Source of the DNA: Cristatella mucedo
Taxonomy: Eukaryota; Bryozoa; Phylactolaemata; Cristatellidae
Length of the DNA: 64,000 nt
Direction of reading: 5' to 3'
Assembly: GCA_009760855.2 (NCBI GenBank)
Contig: WPIO01000078.1
Location: 1,749,501 to 1,813,500, forward strand
The position numbers and the translations under genes are program-made. Under the pieces are notes generated by a model that saw nothing but the letters and a program-made list of their open reading frames with translations, ran no database searches and had not been told where the DNA came from. The first letter of the stretch is position 1. Each line of letters starts with the position of its first letter. Positions 32,597 to 43,729 of the stretch are shown here, piece by piece.

Positions 32597-33301
32597 GTCT
32601 TCGGGCGCCGCCGCCGCCGCGTCTTCGAGCGTCGCCGCCGCCGCATCTTCGGGCGCCGCCGCCGCCGCATCTTCGGGCGCCGCCGCCGCCGCGTCTCCGA
32701 CCTGCACCGCATATCCGATCTGCGCCTCGTCTCCTACCTGTGCTGCGTCACAGCCCACTTGCGTCGCCGATGAGCCTCCGACCTGCTCTGTATCTCCGAC
32801 TTGCTCCGAGTCGTAACCCACCGGTTCGTCGCATTCCAGCGTCACCTCCACGGCTTCCGCTATCTCGCAGGCCGTTGCCTCGTTGCACACCACGTGCGCC
32901 TGGCAAACCGCCCCAGCCTGGATCACTGTCACCGCGTTCCACACGGTGGCATCCTGGTAAACCGTTGTCGCCCGGCACACCGTCGGCGATTGCTGATGTT
33001 GCTTCTGGTCCCTTTTGTCGCCGCCCTCTCTCCGACAAGCATTTGCTAACTCAGCGCTCAGCAGTCGCGCTTTACCTATAGGGCTAGCCAGCGCTGTTAC
33101 CAGAGCCTCGCGAAGCAGACGGTAGTCATCCTTGATTGCCTTCGGCATGTAAGAATACACATAGAAGGCGCTTCCTTCCAGGAAGAGAGGCAGATATTTG
33201 TGCCAGATTGTCGGATTGACACCGTACAGCTCGAGCCGCCGCTCCGAGTCAAGCAGCCAAGTTGCGAAGTCATCACCGACTTGAAAAGGCTCAAGCAACA
33301 T
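32340..33301 (-). CDS. Gag-like protein with Ala/Pro/Glu/Asp repeat tail
   Basis: The start codon is at 33301, shortly inside the 5' LTR. Residues 1-80 (EPFQVGDDFATWLLDSERRL, then KYLPLFLEGSAFYVYSYMP, then DYRLLREALVTAL) have the helical LTR-element gag capsid pattern, with W and YLPLFLEG motifs. Residues ~95-190 form a Val/Cys/Asp/Glu-rich region. From ~190 the protein becomes repeats of AAAAPED. The frame changes to an arginine-rich frame near 32535, where the GCC tract has lost codon register (gccgcgccgcgtc). The AAAPED pattern resumes in another frame (32516-32238), so the break is a repeat-length slip. No zinc knuckle is visible. Confidence 0.65.
32440..32700. repeat. (GCC)n-rich tract with 'gcgtcttcgggc' units
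   Basis: Repeats of cgccgccgccgcgtcttcgg with a pure GCC core at about 32547-32596. It encodes the alanine-rich tail of the gag protein on the minus strand and is prone to length change. Confidence 0.95.
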
Positions 33302-33334
33302 TGCTGTAGGTCACCGCCGCCGCCGGAAATAGCT

Positions 33335-33584
33335 TGTAGTCTGAATTATTGTTGCGAACGGCATAGAACACCAGCCGACGAGCAACACCGCCAGTTTGTT
33401 CTCCCTACACACGGAGCAGAGCGAAGCACGACTCTCCTCGCCCCTCTCGCCCACCGGAGTCCCCCCCCCCGACTCCCTGGTCAAAACAAACACTAATAGC
33501 ACGTCCGGGCTGCTTACCACATCGAGTGTCACAGCCCACTCGTACAGCGATCAGGGGCAGTGTCATCAATTAAATAAAACCACA
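33335..33584 (-). repeat. 5' LTR of gag-only element
   Basis: It pairs with 31667-31915. The gag start codon lies about 30 bp beyond its inner end on the minus strand, leaving a very short leader. Confidence 0.9.
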
Positions 33585-33589
33585 ATGTA
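33585..33589. repeat. Target-site duplication, right (ATGTA)
   Basis: ATGTA directly after the LTR; identical to 31662-31666. Confidence 0.9.
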
Positions 33590-34490
33590 GATGCAATTGG
33601 CAGCTGCGAACTGCCGTTGGCTGCTTGTTAAGCCTCGTGATGCATAGCAGGTACATTATATAATAAAGATAAACCTCGGTAATGTGTATCTGGGGCTTGG
33701 GGAGCTAAGAGCGGGCGATGGGGGCGATGGGGGCGATGGGGGCGCCGAAAAAAGTCTTCAAAGCTAATAAATAAAGGTAAAATAGCCCGACTTTCAATGG
33801 TCTTCGTGTTCAGTGACACCATGGTAGCAGCTGTATCTAACGAGTTTTTGTGTTAATGGGTTACTTCTGTATCGCTCTAAGAAGCCCTTAAAAGTTAATA
33901 TGCACAAAGTAATAGGCGTGAGTTTCGTTCCAGCAGTTTGCCTTGGCGTTTGAGCTCTAGGCTGAAAGTCGTTACAGAGTTACTGCATGCGAGGGCTGCT
34001 GCTTTGAACCTTGAAACGGCTGCGAGCTAAATTAGCAAGATTATGGCTTATATTGATTACTCACGGGTCCTGAATTGTAACGGTTAGGAACTGATTTCAC
34101 CACAGTCTATGGCCAAGGCCGGATAAAAGCCAACGACTAGCATTTTTGCATGGGCGTAGTGCTTCCGGACTTGGCCAAGAATTTGAGCTCGTTTGAGCTC
34201 CAGGCCACAGAGCCGCTGGCGTAGATCTTGGCCGTCGTTGAACGCTTCATTGCTGTCAAGTAGACCTCTCCGTTTTACAGATACGGACTAAATATATTTT
34301 AAGTCACGGGCACACTGCCTGAGCATAGGTGCCGCACCTACAAGTCGGTGGCCGCGATAGAATGTTCAGGCGTCGAAAGTATTCATATTGTTACGACGGA
34401 GACTAGCACTACTACGAGCTCCGCGTTTGCGACCTAGTTCTATCCCGACCGACCTCCCCCATCCCCGAGGCCGCACACCCAGTTTGTAGG
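33590..34490. other. Unassigned sequence
   Basis: No gene seen. A short tandem repeat (gggggcgat, three to four units) lies at 33717-33745. Confidence 0.5.
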
Positions 34491-34494
34491 TTAG

Positions 34495-35026
34495 CCTCCT
34501 CCTCCTCCTCCTCCTCCTCCTCCTCCTCCTCCTCCTCCTCCTCCTCCTCCTCCTCCTCCTCCTCCTCCTCCTCCTCCTCCTCCTCCTCCTCCTCCTCCTC
34601 CTCCTCCTCCTCCGCCCTCCTCCTCCTCCTCCTCCTCCTCCTCCTCCTCCTCCTCCTCCTCCTCCTCCTCCTCCTCCTCCTCCTCCTCCTCCTCCTCCTC
34701 CTCCTCCTCCCTCCTCCTCCTCCTCCTCTCCTCCTCCTCCTCCCTCCTCCTCCTCCTCCTCCTCCTCCTCCTCCTCCTCCTCCCTCCTCCTCCTCCTCCT
34801 CCTCCTCCTCCTCCTCCTCCTCCTCCTCCTCCTCCTCCTCCTCTCCTCCTCCTCCTCCTCCTCCTCCTCCTCCTCCTCCTCCTCCTCCTCCTCCTCCTCC
34901 TCCTCCTCCTCCTCCTCCTCCTCCTCCTCCTCCTCCTCCTCCTCCTCCTCCTCCTCCTCCTCCTCCTCCTCCTCCTCCTCCTCCTCCTCCTCCTCCTCCT
35001 CCTCCTCCTCCTCCTCCTCCTCCTCC
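34495..35026. repeat. Very long (TCC)n / (GGA)n trinucleotide tract
   Basis: About 530 bp of nearly pure TCC repeats with a handful of interruptions (tccgccc at ~34611, ctccctcc at ~34710, 34743 and 34782, ctctcc at ~34728 and 34842). All purines are on the minus strand, so it can form intramolecular triplex (H-DNA) or G-rich structures. The very long glycine, arginine and glutamate open frames across it are artefacts. Confidence 0.98.
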
Positions 35027-35679
35027 CGTTGGCTCGAGCAAGCTGCCAGGGAGAATGCCGTATGTCAATGAAAGCACTCGAGCATTTCTTGTGCAAGGCT
35101 TCGCAATTCTACAGCTAGCAGGCGTATCGCTTTAACAAAAGCATCTTCCGCCGAAGCTTGCGGCTGTCACAGAAGCACGTCTGCCCCCGAGGCTGTGCTC
35201 CCTCTCTGTACCCTACTATACCAGCCTCGCCGTCCGTCGTAGCCGCCTCCACAATGCCTGCCCACGTGATCGGAAACGTCTGGCCCACTGACGGGCCTGA
35301 TCGTTTGCCAAGGGCAGCTGGGCATCCTCTTTAAAATTGTGCTAAGGCCGAACCTAAGACCCGTTTAAATCTTATTTGTTTGTTGTTTGACAGTAGCGCG
35401 TAAGAAAAACGTGCCTGTGAGCAGCTAAATGCTCATCGCTTCGTTCTGCTGGGTCTGCCACGCCGGCGGGGCGTAGGATGCGTTCCTAGATGTTATTGCT
35501 ATTGCTAAGATTCGCGAATTACGCATTAACAAATGAAAAGCGTCCAGGAGCCGCCGCGGTGACCGTGCCGCCAGCTGAGACCCGGCTCGTTTAGTGGGAA
35601 CTCTGAGCTGAGTACCCGCTCGTTTGGTATTCCTTGCATTACCTCCAACCGCTCGACACGTTCTCCCTCAAGCGTCAAT

Positions 35680-36247
35680 GTGAATCTCTCTAACTTTGTG
35701 GTCATCAGACCTGTTATAACTCCGGCGGCCCAACTTAACGCTTGTCTTTGGAATCCTCGCTCAATGTGCAATGAGCCCCTAGTAAAAAACGACCATATTT
35801 CTGAAAAAGGTCTTGACATGCTCGCCTTGACTGAAACTTGGCTAAAATTTGTTACCTGCCCGACAATTAAAGGCTCTATTCCGGCTGGTTTCTCCTTCTT
35901 TCACTCTGCCAGATCAATCAAAACTGGAGGCGAGTTGCTATTATCACTCGCTCGAACTTCGACTTCAAGCTATTTTCAGTACCCACGAAGCAGTCTTTTG
36001 AATCCATTATCTTGATTTCACCAGACAACAAGCAACCGATGGCGGCAGTAGCCTATCGCCCACCAGATTATAATTCTTCCTTTATCTCAGATTATTTCTT
36101 TGATTTCATTTGATTCTGTGTGCAAGAAATCTATATTTCCTCACTATGGATGACTTGAACATTCATTTTGATGACTTATCCGATAAATTAGACAAGCCTT
36201 TTAGTTTTTACTCCAGTTTCAGACGGCTGAGGGCATCACCCGGTACA
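35680..36247 (+). mobile_element. LINE endonuclease (APE-type) fragment
   Basis: The frame encodes AQLNACLWNPRSMCNEPLVK, then GLDMLALTETWLK, which is the N-terminal N.RS..N and LTETWL signature of APE-type LINE endonucleases. IPAGFSFFHSAR and a glycine-rich strand follow. After a frame change, PMAAVAYRPPDYNSSF matches the V.YRPP motif. It is degraded before the 36248 target site. Whether it belongs to family A or B is unknown, since no other endonuclease copy is in the window. Confidence 0.75.
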
Positions 36248-36255
36248 CTCTATAT
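36248..36255. repeat. Target-site duplication, left (CTCTATAT)
   Basis: Eight bases, identical to 36445-36452. Confidence 0.93.
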
Positions 36256-36444
36256 CAGCGGTTCTCAATCTTCCTGATGAAGCGACCCATTAACACAGTT
36301 TCTCATGCTGTGGCGACCCCCAACCATAAAATTATTGTGTGCAAAATGTGGAAATGCGCGTTCTCCGATGGTCTTAGGCGACTCCTGTGCAAAGGTCGTT
36401 CGACCCCAAAAAAGGGTCGCGACCCCACATGTTGACAATGGCTG
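36256..36444. mobile_element. SPIN-like hAT MITE, complete with TIRs and TSD
   Basis: The 189 bp element begins CAGCGGTTCTCAATCTTCC and ends in the imperfect inverse (gttgacaatggctg). It contains gtggcgacccccaaccataa, tccgatggtcttaggcgact and gtcgttcgaccccaaaa, which are hallmark blocks of the SPIN (Space Invader) hAT family. A perfect 8 bp duplication, typical of hAT insertion, flanks it. There is no coding capacity, so it depended on a SPIN transposase supplied elsewhere. SPIN is known for horizontal transfer among tetrapods and into some invertebrates, including a pond snail. Confidence 0.93.
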
Positions 36445-36452
36445 CTCTATAT
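36445..36452. repeat. Target-site duplication, right (CTCTATAT)
   Basis: Identical to 36248-36255. Confidence 0.93.
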
Positions 36453-36849
36453 GTTGAATTGCAATGAGCTAGGCGTGGTCTTACAAACGTGCGAGCTAGT
36501 TTGACCTTCGTACTGCTATGTGGGCAGGTCCTAATTTTGTGCGAAGGTTTTAAAAATTAACAGAAATTAGACCCGAATGGACAGTGAAGGAGTAATGATG
36601 GTAGCTGAGCAACTCGCTTTTTTAATAGTACTTCTCGATTATGGCCTGGCATCACATGGGTAAAGCCAGCTTAATCAAACTTCGGGGTTACTTCTTACGA
36701 CATACTGGTGACACTAGGTTTGTCTTTAACTATTTCGTTGGTTTTGCTGAATACGCTAGCTATAGAAAGTGAGCGAGTTTGACTCGTAGCACTGCTTAGA
36801 AGTGGATAGGGATATGTGAAGCCAATTTTCACATGCACAGGAATGAAAG

Positions 36850-36852
<3 letters not shown>

Positions 36853-36902
<50 letters not shown>
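36853..36902. repeat. (GA)n microsatellite
   Basis: About 25 GA units. Confidence 0.97.
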
Positions 36903-36907
<5 letters not shown>

Positions 36908-37750
36908 CCTCAGCGAGGGTACATAGAGTGAAAACCAGAGGGTCTGCGACCGAACATTGTGGTAGCGCATAATTAAAAGGCTCATGTGTGACCTGCAGCT
37001 TAATCTGTAATGCTGAAGGCTGAATCCACTCACCGAGATAAAAACTATAATAATAATAATAAGAAAACCACGCTCATCGTGGACGTGAACTAATATTTTT
37101 ATTCTTATTTTTTCAGTGAATTTGCAGTAGTGCAGCCATTGGATAATTACCCTCTGACCGACGGTCACGCTGACGGAATTTAGCTATATATATAACTAGC
37201 AATATTTGCAGCCACTTTTGGCGGCTTTTCATCATGCTGATCGCATTATCATTTATTAGCTCTCCCCGTCTCACCTGGACCATTACTAAACGCTACCCAG
37301 TAAAGTTGATATATCAGCTTCATTGTTCTGAGGATAAATGCCAGAAGCCGACGGTCGCCAGTGTGCCCCAGTTAACATGTAAATTATCAAGTACGTACGG
37401 ATTTATTTTGCGTGCACTTTTTCAACATTTATACTCCTCCGCGTATGCGACCACCAAGCACTATCTGGGCTTTATTTTCTGCGGATAACACAAAGCTCAA
37501 AATACCAGCAGTTTGATCCTTACATTTCTTTTGAGCGTGTATGAAGAAGTTATTCAGTTCCCTGAAGCATTTTTGAGTGACATCAGCACTTGGATAGAAA
37601 AACTATATTCCGAATCAATTCAAGACAAAACAAATCTTATTGCAATGGAAAACCTATATTTATTTACTGCCTAAATGGTACGTCTAATATTCGTGAAAAA
37701 TATTCCGCTATTTGTGGAAAATACTAAAATATTTAATTTTGTGTTTTAAA
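36903..37750. other. Unassigned sequence
   Basis: Around 36940-37020 there is faint LINE-like wording on the minus strand (ctgcgaccgaacattgtggt, cactcaccgagata), possibly a very old RT fragment. Nothing else recognised. Confidence 0.4.
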
Positions 37751-37754
37751 ATAT

Positions 37755-37898
37755 AATTCATGTATATAGCGCCCAAAGAGAACTTAATCTCTATTCAGGC
37801 GCTTCACATATGCCTCGGGGCTTGAGCCTACGACTTCAGTCAGACCTTGGTCGGGGCGAGCACCTTAACCGCTAGACCAAACCAGCTCGGCGTGTTAC
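37755..37898 (-). mobile_element. tRNA-derived SINE type 1 with LINE A-like tail
   Basis: agcgcccaaagagaacttaa and tctctattcaggcgcttcac form the tail hairpin. ggggcttgagcctacgactt holds the B-box region, and caccttaaccgctagaccaa the A-box side. Confidence 0.8.
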
Positions 37899-38784
37899 TC
37901 CAATTGCTAAAATTGACTCACACTGATTTGATTATCAGTAAAGGCAGCCAACTAAAGAACGTGAGTCTGTCTTTTTAAACTGGTTTATATGGCACAGGGT
38001 TATGAGGATTAAGGAGGTATTCTGTAGTACACCAGATCATTATTTAGTGGTACGCCAGATTTAGGACATACGCTGTATCAGCACACGGAGAGTCGGGTTT
38101 CATATATTTTTTCCCGAAGTCGGTGTCTCTGGCAGCTTGTACACAGCACAAGCTAGGAACGAACCCAGGCGCATTAGCGCCGTCTGGGTCAGCAGTCAAA
38201 ATGACCAAACAATCCGTCCCTTTAAAAGGTTAATTACAATGACCGGGAAATCACGAGCAAGTGGCCTGCTTCCATTAATGAATTCTGATTACGCTTCTGA
38301 TTAGTCAGGCTTATAGCTTATTTAGCACACCAGCATGCTTTCATTCGCCAATTCATTGCTTCCTTACGGCTCGAGCACATATAATAGCATACAGTCAACT
38401 CGAGGCAAGAGCGAGCAGGAGAAACCGAGTTTCGGTTGGCCTACGAGGCCAATGGAAGCTAATATGAGCTTAAATAAAATGAGAGGACTAAATATAGTTA
38501 GGGCTGCAGACTCTTGCTGTTCAACATCAGTAACTCATGCTTTGATTGTAGATGAGCGTAGTGCTCATTTTGAGCTCATTGCATGCGACTCATAACAATG
38601 TCTTGTTAGTTTCTCTAGAATTCCGCATTGCGGAAGTGCATGAAAACCGCGGGAAATCGGGCGCGCGCACACAAGATGTTTTGTAACTATCTAGTTATAA
38701 CTCGACTGTGATATCCCATAATACATGAATACCAATTATTATCATTATATGCTTCAGCTCCAGCTCGACAGCAGCTTAAGCTGT

Positions 38785-39012
38785 ATGTCAGCGATCAGGA
38801 GGCTGAGGTTTGGAGACTACGTCACTGTCCGTTGCTCGGCTACCGATGAAGCAATTCCGATAAAACTTTCGGCTAAGCAAGAAAGTAAGCCAACAATGTT
38901 CACCAACGGAAAGGGCTCTGTGATTGACGCCTTTTGAGTCAGCAGCTAGTAGCACGACATCATCGTGAGCTGTATGGCAGCAGGGATAGTGAAGGAAACC
39001 AAGATCGTCTTT
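38785..39012 (+). pseudogene. Exon-like module copy 4 (possible Ig-like), with stops
   Basis: An acceptor-like gctgtatgtcag precedes it and a consensus donor aa|gtaagt follows it (39013). The frame GDYVTVRCSATDEAIPIKLS then GKGSVIDAF matches copy 3. A TGA and a double TAG then interrupt before HDIIVSCMAAGIVKETKIVF. Relative to copy 3 one extra T near the start shifts the frame. The downstream flank (cttgaacctatggcctgacc) is shared with copies 1 and 2. Confidence 0.5.
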
Positions 39013-39573
39013 CTAAGTAAGTAGTAGAGAAAATTGCTTGAACCTATGGCCTGACCATTTTTCGTATAACCGAGTCCTGTTTTTACGCATGATACGAACC
39101 CACTAAAAGCGCGTGTCCTCTACTTGTGCTAGTCATTGATCGAGATCTTCCCGTCAGCATCATTGATATTGAATCTGAAGATTTTCCCTTATCGAGAAAC
39201 GTTTCATTTACTCTCTACCAAGGTTTATAGACGCGAGGTAGTGGATTCGTTACTATCTTCCATACTTCTTAAATGAAATTAGTCTCCCTAAGAAATTTAA
39301 CAAGTCCATAAAATAGCATTCTATACATTAACGGCTTGAGAGTTTTTCAACATAGCTGACACTGACCGACATGTAGACAGGGGAACTGAGGAACTGTCAT
39401 TAATCAGAAAATTTTGTGTACGTTCCATAGTTACGAGCAATGGTCTCGGCTCTGTTTAGGGCTAAGTAGCTTAAATTGACGAAGCTCACTGTAGAAGCAC
39501 CGCTCAACTGGCATTCTATTCATCTAAGCTCATATTGGTGAGTTCCATGTAATGCTTCCAGACTAATCTATAT

Positions 39574-39912
39574 CCTATGCTCCCAAAGCCTGGAACTCAC
39601 TTCCGACTTGGTTCGCGAAAACTCCTAACGTTACCACATTTAAAATGAAACTAAAAACCCTTCTATTTATCACAGCATTTAGCGGGTCCCGGCGATTCGA
39701 TTTGTATGTGCTTATGCGTGCTGACTCTGTGCATGCTGCCACTAACATATTTGCATGCTGACCTTGTGCATATCACCCCTAACCATGTTATTCTCGTTGT
39801 TTATTGAGCATGCCACCGCTAACTATTCGATCGTGCTTCCTATGCAGAAATTGTAACGTGAGTTCTCGATGGCGCTATATTAAATGCATTATTGTTATTA
39901 TTTATTATTATC
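39574..39912 (+). mobile_element. Family A LINE 3' end (copy A6)
   Basis: It begins tatgctcccaaagcctggaa, keeps the 3' untranslated block (gcatgctgaccttgtgcata), and ends in a deleted hairpin and an (ATT)n tail. Confidence 0.88.
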
Positions 39913-41300
39913 CTCATAGGAATTTTGTGCGTTCTTATCTTCAGATTTAAGCTTCTAGGAACCAGCTAAGCACTTCTTCTGGGCTAAACAGAGTCTCTAA
40001 GCAGAGTCTCGTTTGTGCTTGCCGTTGATGTGAGCGGACTTCCGAATCCTGGCCTGAAATCGCAAATAATGCTTTAGACGTTCTGTTCAGAGTATCGCAG
40101 TGTGAAATCCCATACGACGAGCAATTCATCACAAAACTTACACACAGTTTTACCTGTTACGTGCACCAGCCATGACAGCGACAGCCGAAAAATCCCTGTA
40201 AATAGGTTTCCTCTGACGCTCCAAACAGGGGATCGGTTATAATTTGACCCTGCTCGCGCATTTCAATTCTCACTAGGAAGTTCTTGGAGTTGTGTCCCAA
40301 TTCTAGAAAACTTGGTTCAATCCCTGCATGGCTCCAATGCCTGTAGCTGGTCAAGGAACTTTTTATCGTACCTAAGTGTAGGTTATAAGCCGCATTTTCT
40401 ATGCATCTTCTTCTGTAAAAGTATTTGAAATTGAACTTCCATTGATCTTAGGCTTTCATAATGAAGTCGGCTGGTGTCTTACATTAGTATGTTAATCCGA
40501 CCTAATATTTCAGAGTGTCAATTAAAGTGACTCGATAAAGCTCTTGACAGTAGTTTCCATCTTCTCCGACCAATGAGTCGAATTTTGTAGCACTCTACTC
40601 CAGACAAAATATTGAGCATGCATGAAACACCAACAATTGTAGAAGCGTTTATTTTATACCACCCCTTTACGAAGCTAGTAGTCGGACTTTAATGCAAATA
40701 TGCCATTCAGAACAGATAGTCCCAAAATAGAATGATCTTGCAAAGACTTAACACTGAAAATATAAGAAGCAGCTGCTTTTTCTAATAAATAATTTTACTG
40801 CCTTTATGTTGTCTTGATTCAAATGCTTACACAAAAAATGAACATTCAAAAACGTGCTCGTTCCAAAGGATGCTTTGCTGATCGAACAGGGCTGAACAGT
40901 TATCCAGCCTTAATTAGTAAAATATGTTTTCATCAACTTTTGTTCAACTAATTTCTATATATTTGAAGTTTGCTAAACTATATCGCTAGGCCTATACAGT
41001 GTAAACCAATGCGACAGGTTGGTGTTTTCGAATTATCTAAGCTAAGCATGTTAAAACATTTAAAGTGGCTTTATCTTCTCAACAGTAAGGAAAACTGGGA
41101 GAGTTACTTCCATTCTCTTATTTGATTTCTTTCCAGAAATACTGGCCTTGTGTCGTATGTCCCGAACTTGGTTGCTAGAAAATGAACCGGTTTCATTCAT
41201 AGAAAACGGCTTGGCATAGCTTGGCTCCCAGCCAGCGCAGATATAATTTCTCCTTGCCCTCCAGAAGAATGAAATTCAGACATATATATAATTATTTATA
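39913..41300. other. Unassigned sequence
   Basis: AT-rich with only short frames; I recognise nothing. Confidence 0.5.
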
Positions 41301-41307
41301 ATTTATT

Positions 41308-41445
41308 TGTGTATGCCCTAAAATAAGAACCTAATCTCTTTTTAGGCGCTTCACATATGCCACGGGATTCGAGCCCACGACCTCGGCCAGACCTCGGTCG
41401 GGACGAGCGTCTTAACCACTCGGTCCAACTAGCGCCATGCCATCA
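41308..41445 (-). mobile_element. tRNA-derived SINE type 1 with LINE A-like tail
   Basis: ctaatctctttttaggcgct is the tail arm, gggattcgagcccacgacct the B-box region, and gtcttaaccactcggtccaa the A-box side. A closely similar copy lies at 37755. Confidence 0.82.
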
Positions 41446-42490
41446 ATGCGTATTTAAAAAAACAAGCAATCTTTTCAGGAAGCTATATAGTCAGACGGCT
41501 AATGCAGTAAATCAGTTCACTCTGAGCTCTCTGCCAATTTGGACCACTTACTTCATTCATAACTAGCGTACTACTGATAGTTACCCTCGTAGGAATGTCG
41601 TCGTTGGACTAAGCTCACGCAAGTTTAATGCTATTTTTGTTTTAGAAAATACTGTAAGCCTACAATAATAATAGGTTTAGTGGATGCAAGAATGACTTAT
41701 AGTGAGCTTCATAAGAATAAACATCCTCCAATTAATTTCTGTTTAAAGCAAGCCAGCGTTGTTAATAGCATTCGTTTCAGGTCGCTCGTTTTCCCGACTC
41801 TCTTTCTCATGGTCGCTTTCTCCATATTGCAACTGCAACATTAGTACCAATCTTGCGTTCAATAATGGCCATTAGCTACAAGATCTCTCCTGCCACTTCA
41901 ACCCCTCGCTAGCTGTGTGATGTTGACTTTTTCCGGCATGTAGCATTCTTATTATATTCGTTTTAATTTTGAATGTAACACAGAACATTGTAGGCCTATT
42001 TCCAAATGCATGTACACCAGCTGAAAAAGATCTCCCCTGCCGCTATGTTAGCGACTCTACTTTAATTGAATTTGGTTTGAATTTATTTTATGCATATTAT
42101 GTCAACCTGCTCCATCCTTTCAACACTGCAATGTCATGTAACACACAAACGCGTCTATCCTAAGCCTCGACCGTGTCCGACTCTCTGCCTCTTTCTTAAC
42201 TACCAGATGCATAGATCAGACGGTGTTGTGTTGCAAAGGCAAAGGTAAGCGGCCTAATTCAGCTGTGATCCGAGCAACTTTCAAACGTTGCGCTGACTGT
42301 TTTCTAATGTTGCAGCAACAGCAACTCCATGAGACTACTGATACGACAAAAATGGGGAACAAACACACATTAAGAGAAATACTTAGGAAGGCCAGTGATA
42401 CAGCCATGGAAATACTTGCTAATACTCTTGATTGATAGAATTTTTGCCCTACAGTCGTCTAGAGAATGGAATGCCCATTTTCGCTACTTC
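41446..42490. other. Unassigned sequence
   Basis: No feature recognised. A short open frame at 42223-42435 (KGKRPNSAVIRATFKRC...) has no family match that I know. Confidence 0.4.
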
Positions 42491-42499
42491 TTAAAATAA

Positions 42500-43728
<1,229 letters not shown>

Positions 43729-43729
43729 C

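Larger units (their letters stand above)
31667..33584 (-). mobile_element. Gag-only LTR retrotransposon (TR-GAG-like), complete with TSD
   Basis: Two direct repeats of ~250 bp (31667-31915 and 33335-33584) flank a 1.42 kb interior, and the whole is bracketed by a 5 bp ATGTA duplication. The interior encodes only a gag-like protein on the minus strand; there is no RT, RNase H or integrase. This is the structure of non-autonomous TR-GAG elements, which need another element's pol. The LTRs differ at about 11 positions plus one C-tract indel by eye, so the insertion is moderately old. Confidence 0.88.

Noticed and set aside
34412-35096. 200-220 codon frames of poly-Gly, poly-Arg and poly-Glu
   Set aside because: Artefact of the (TCC)n tract; frame changes at each interruption.
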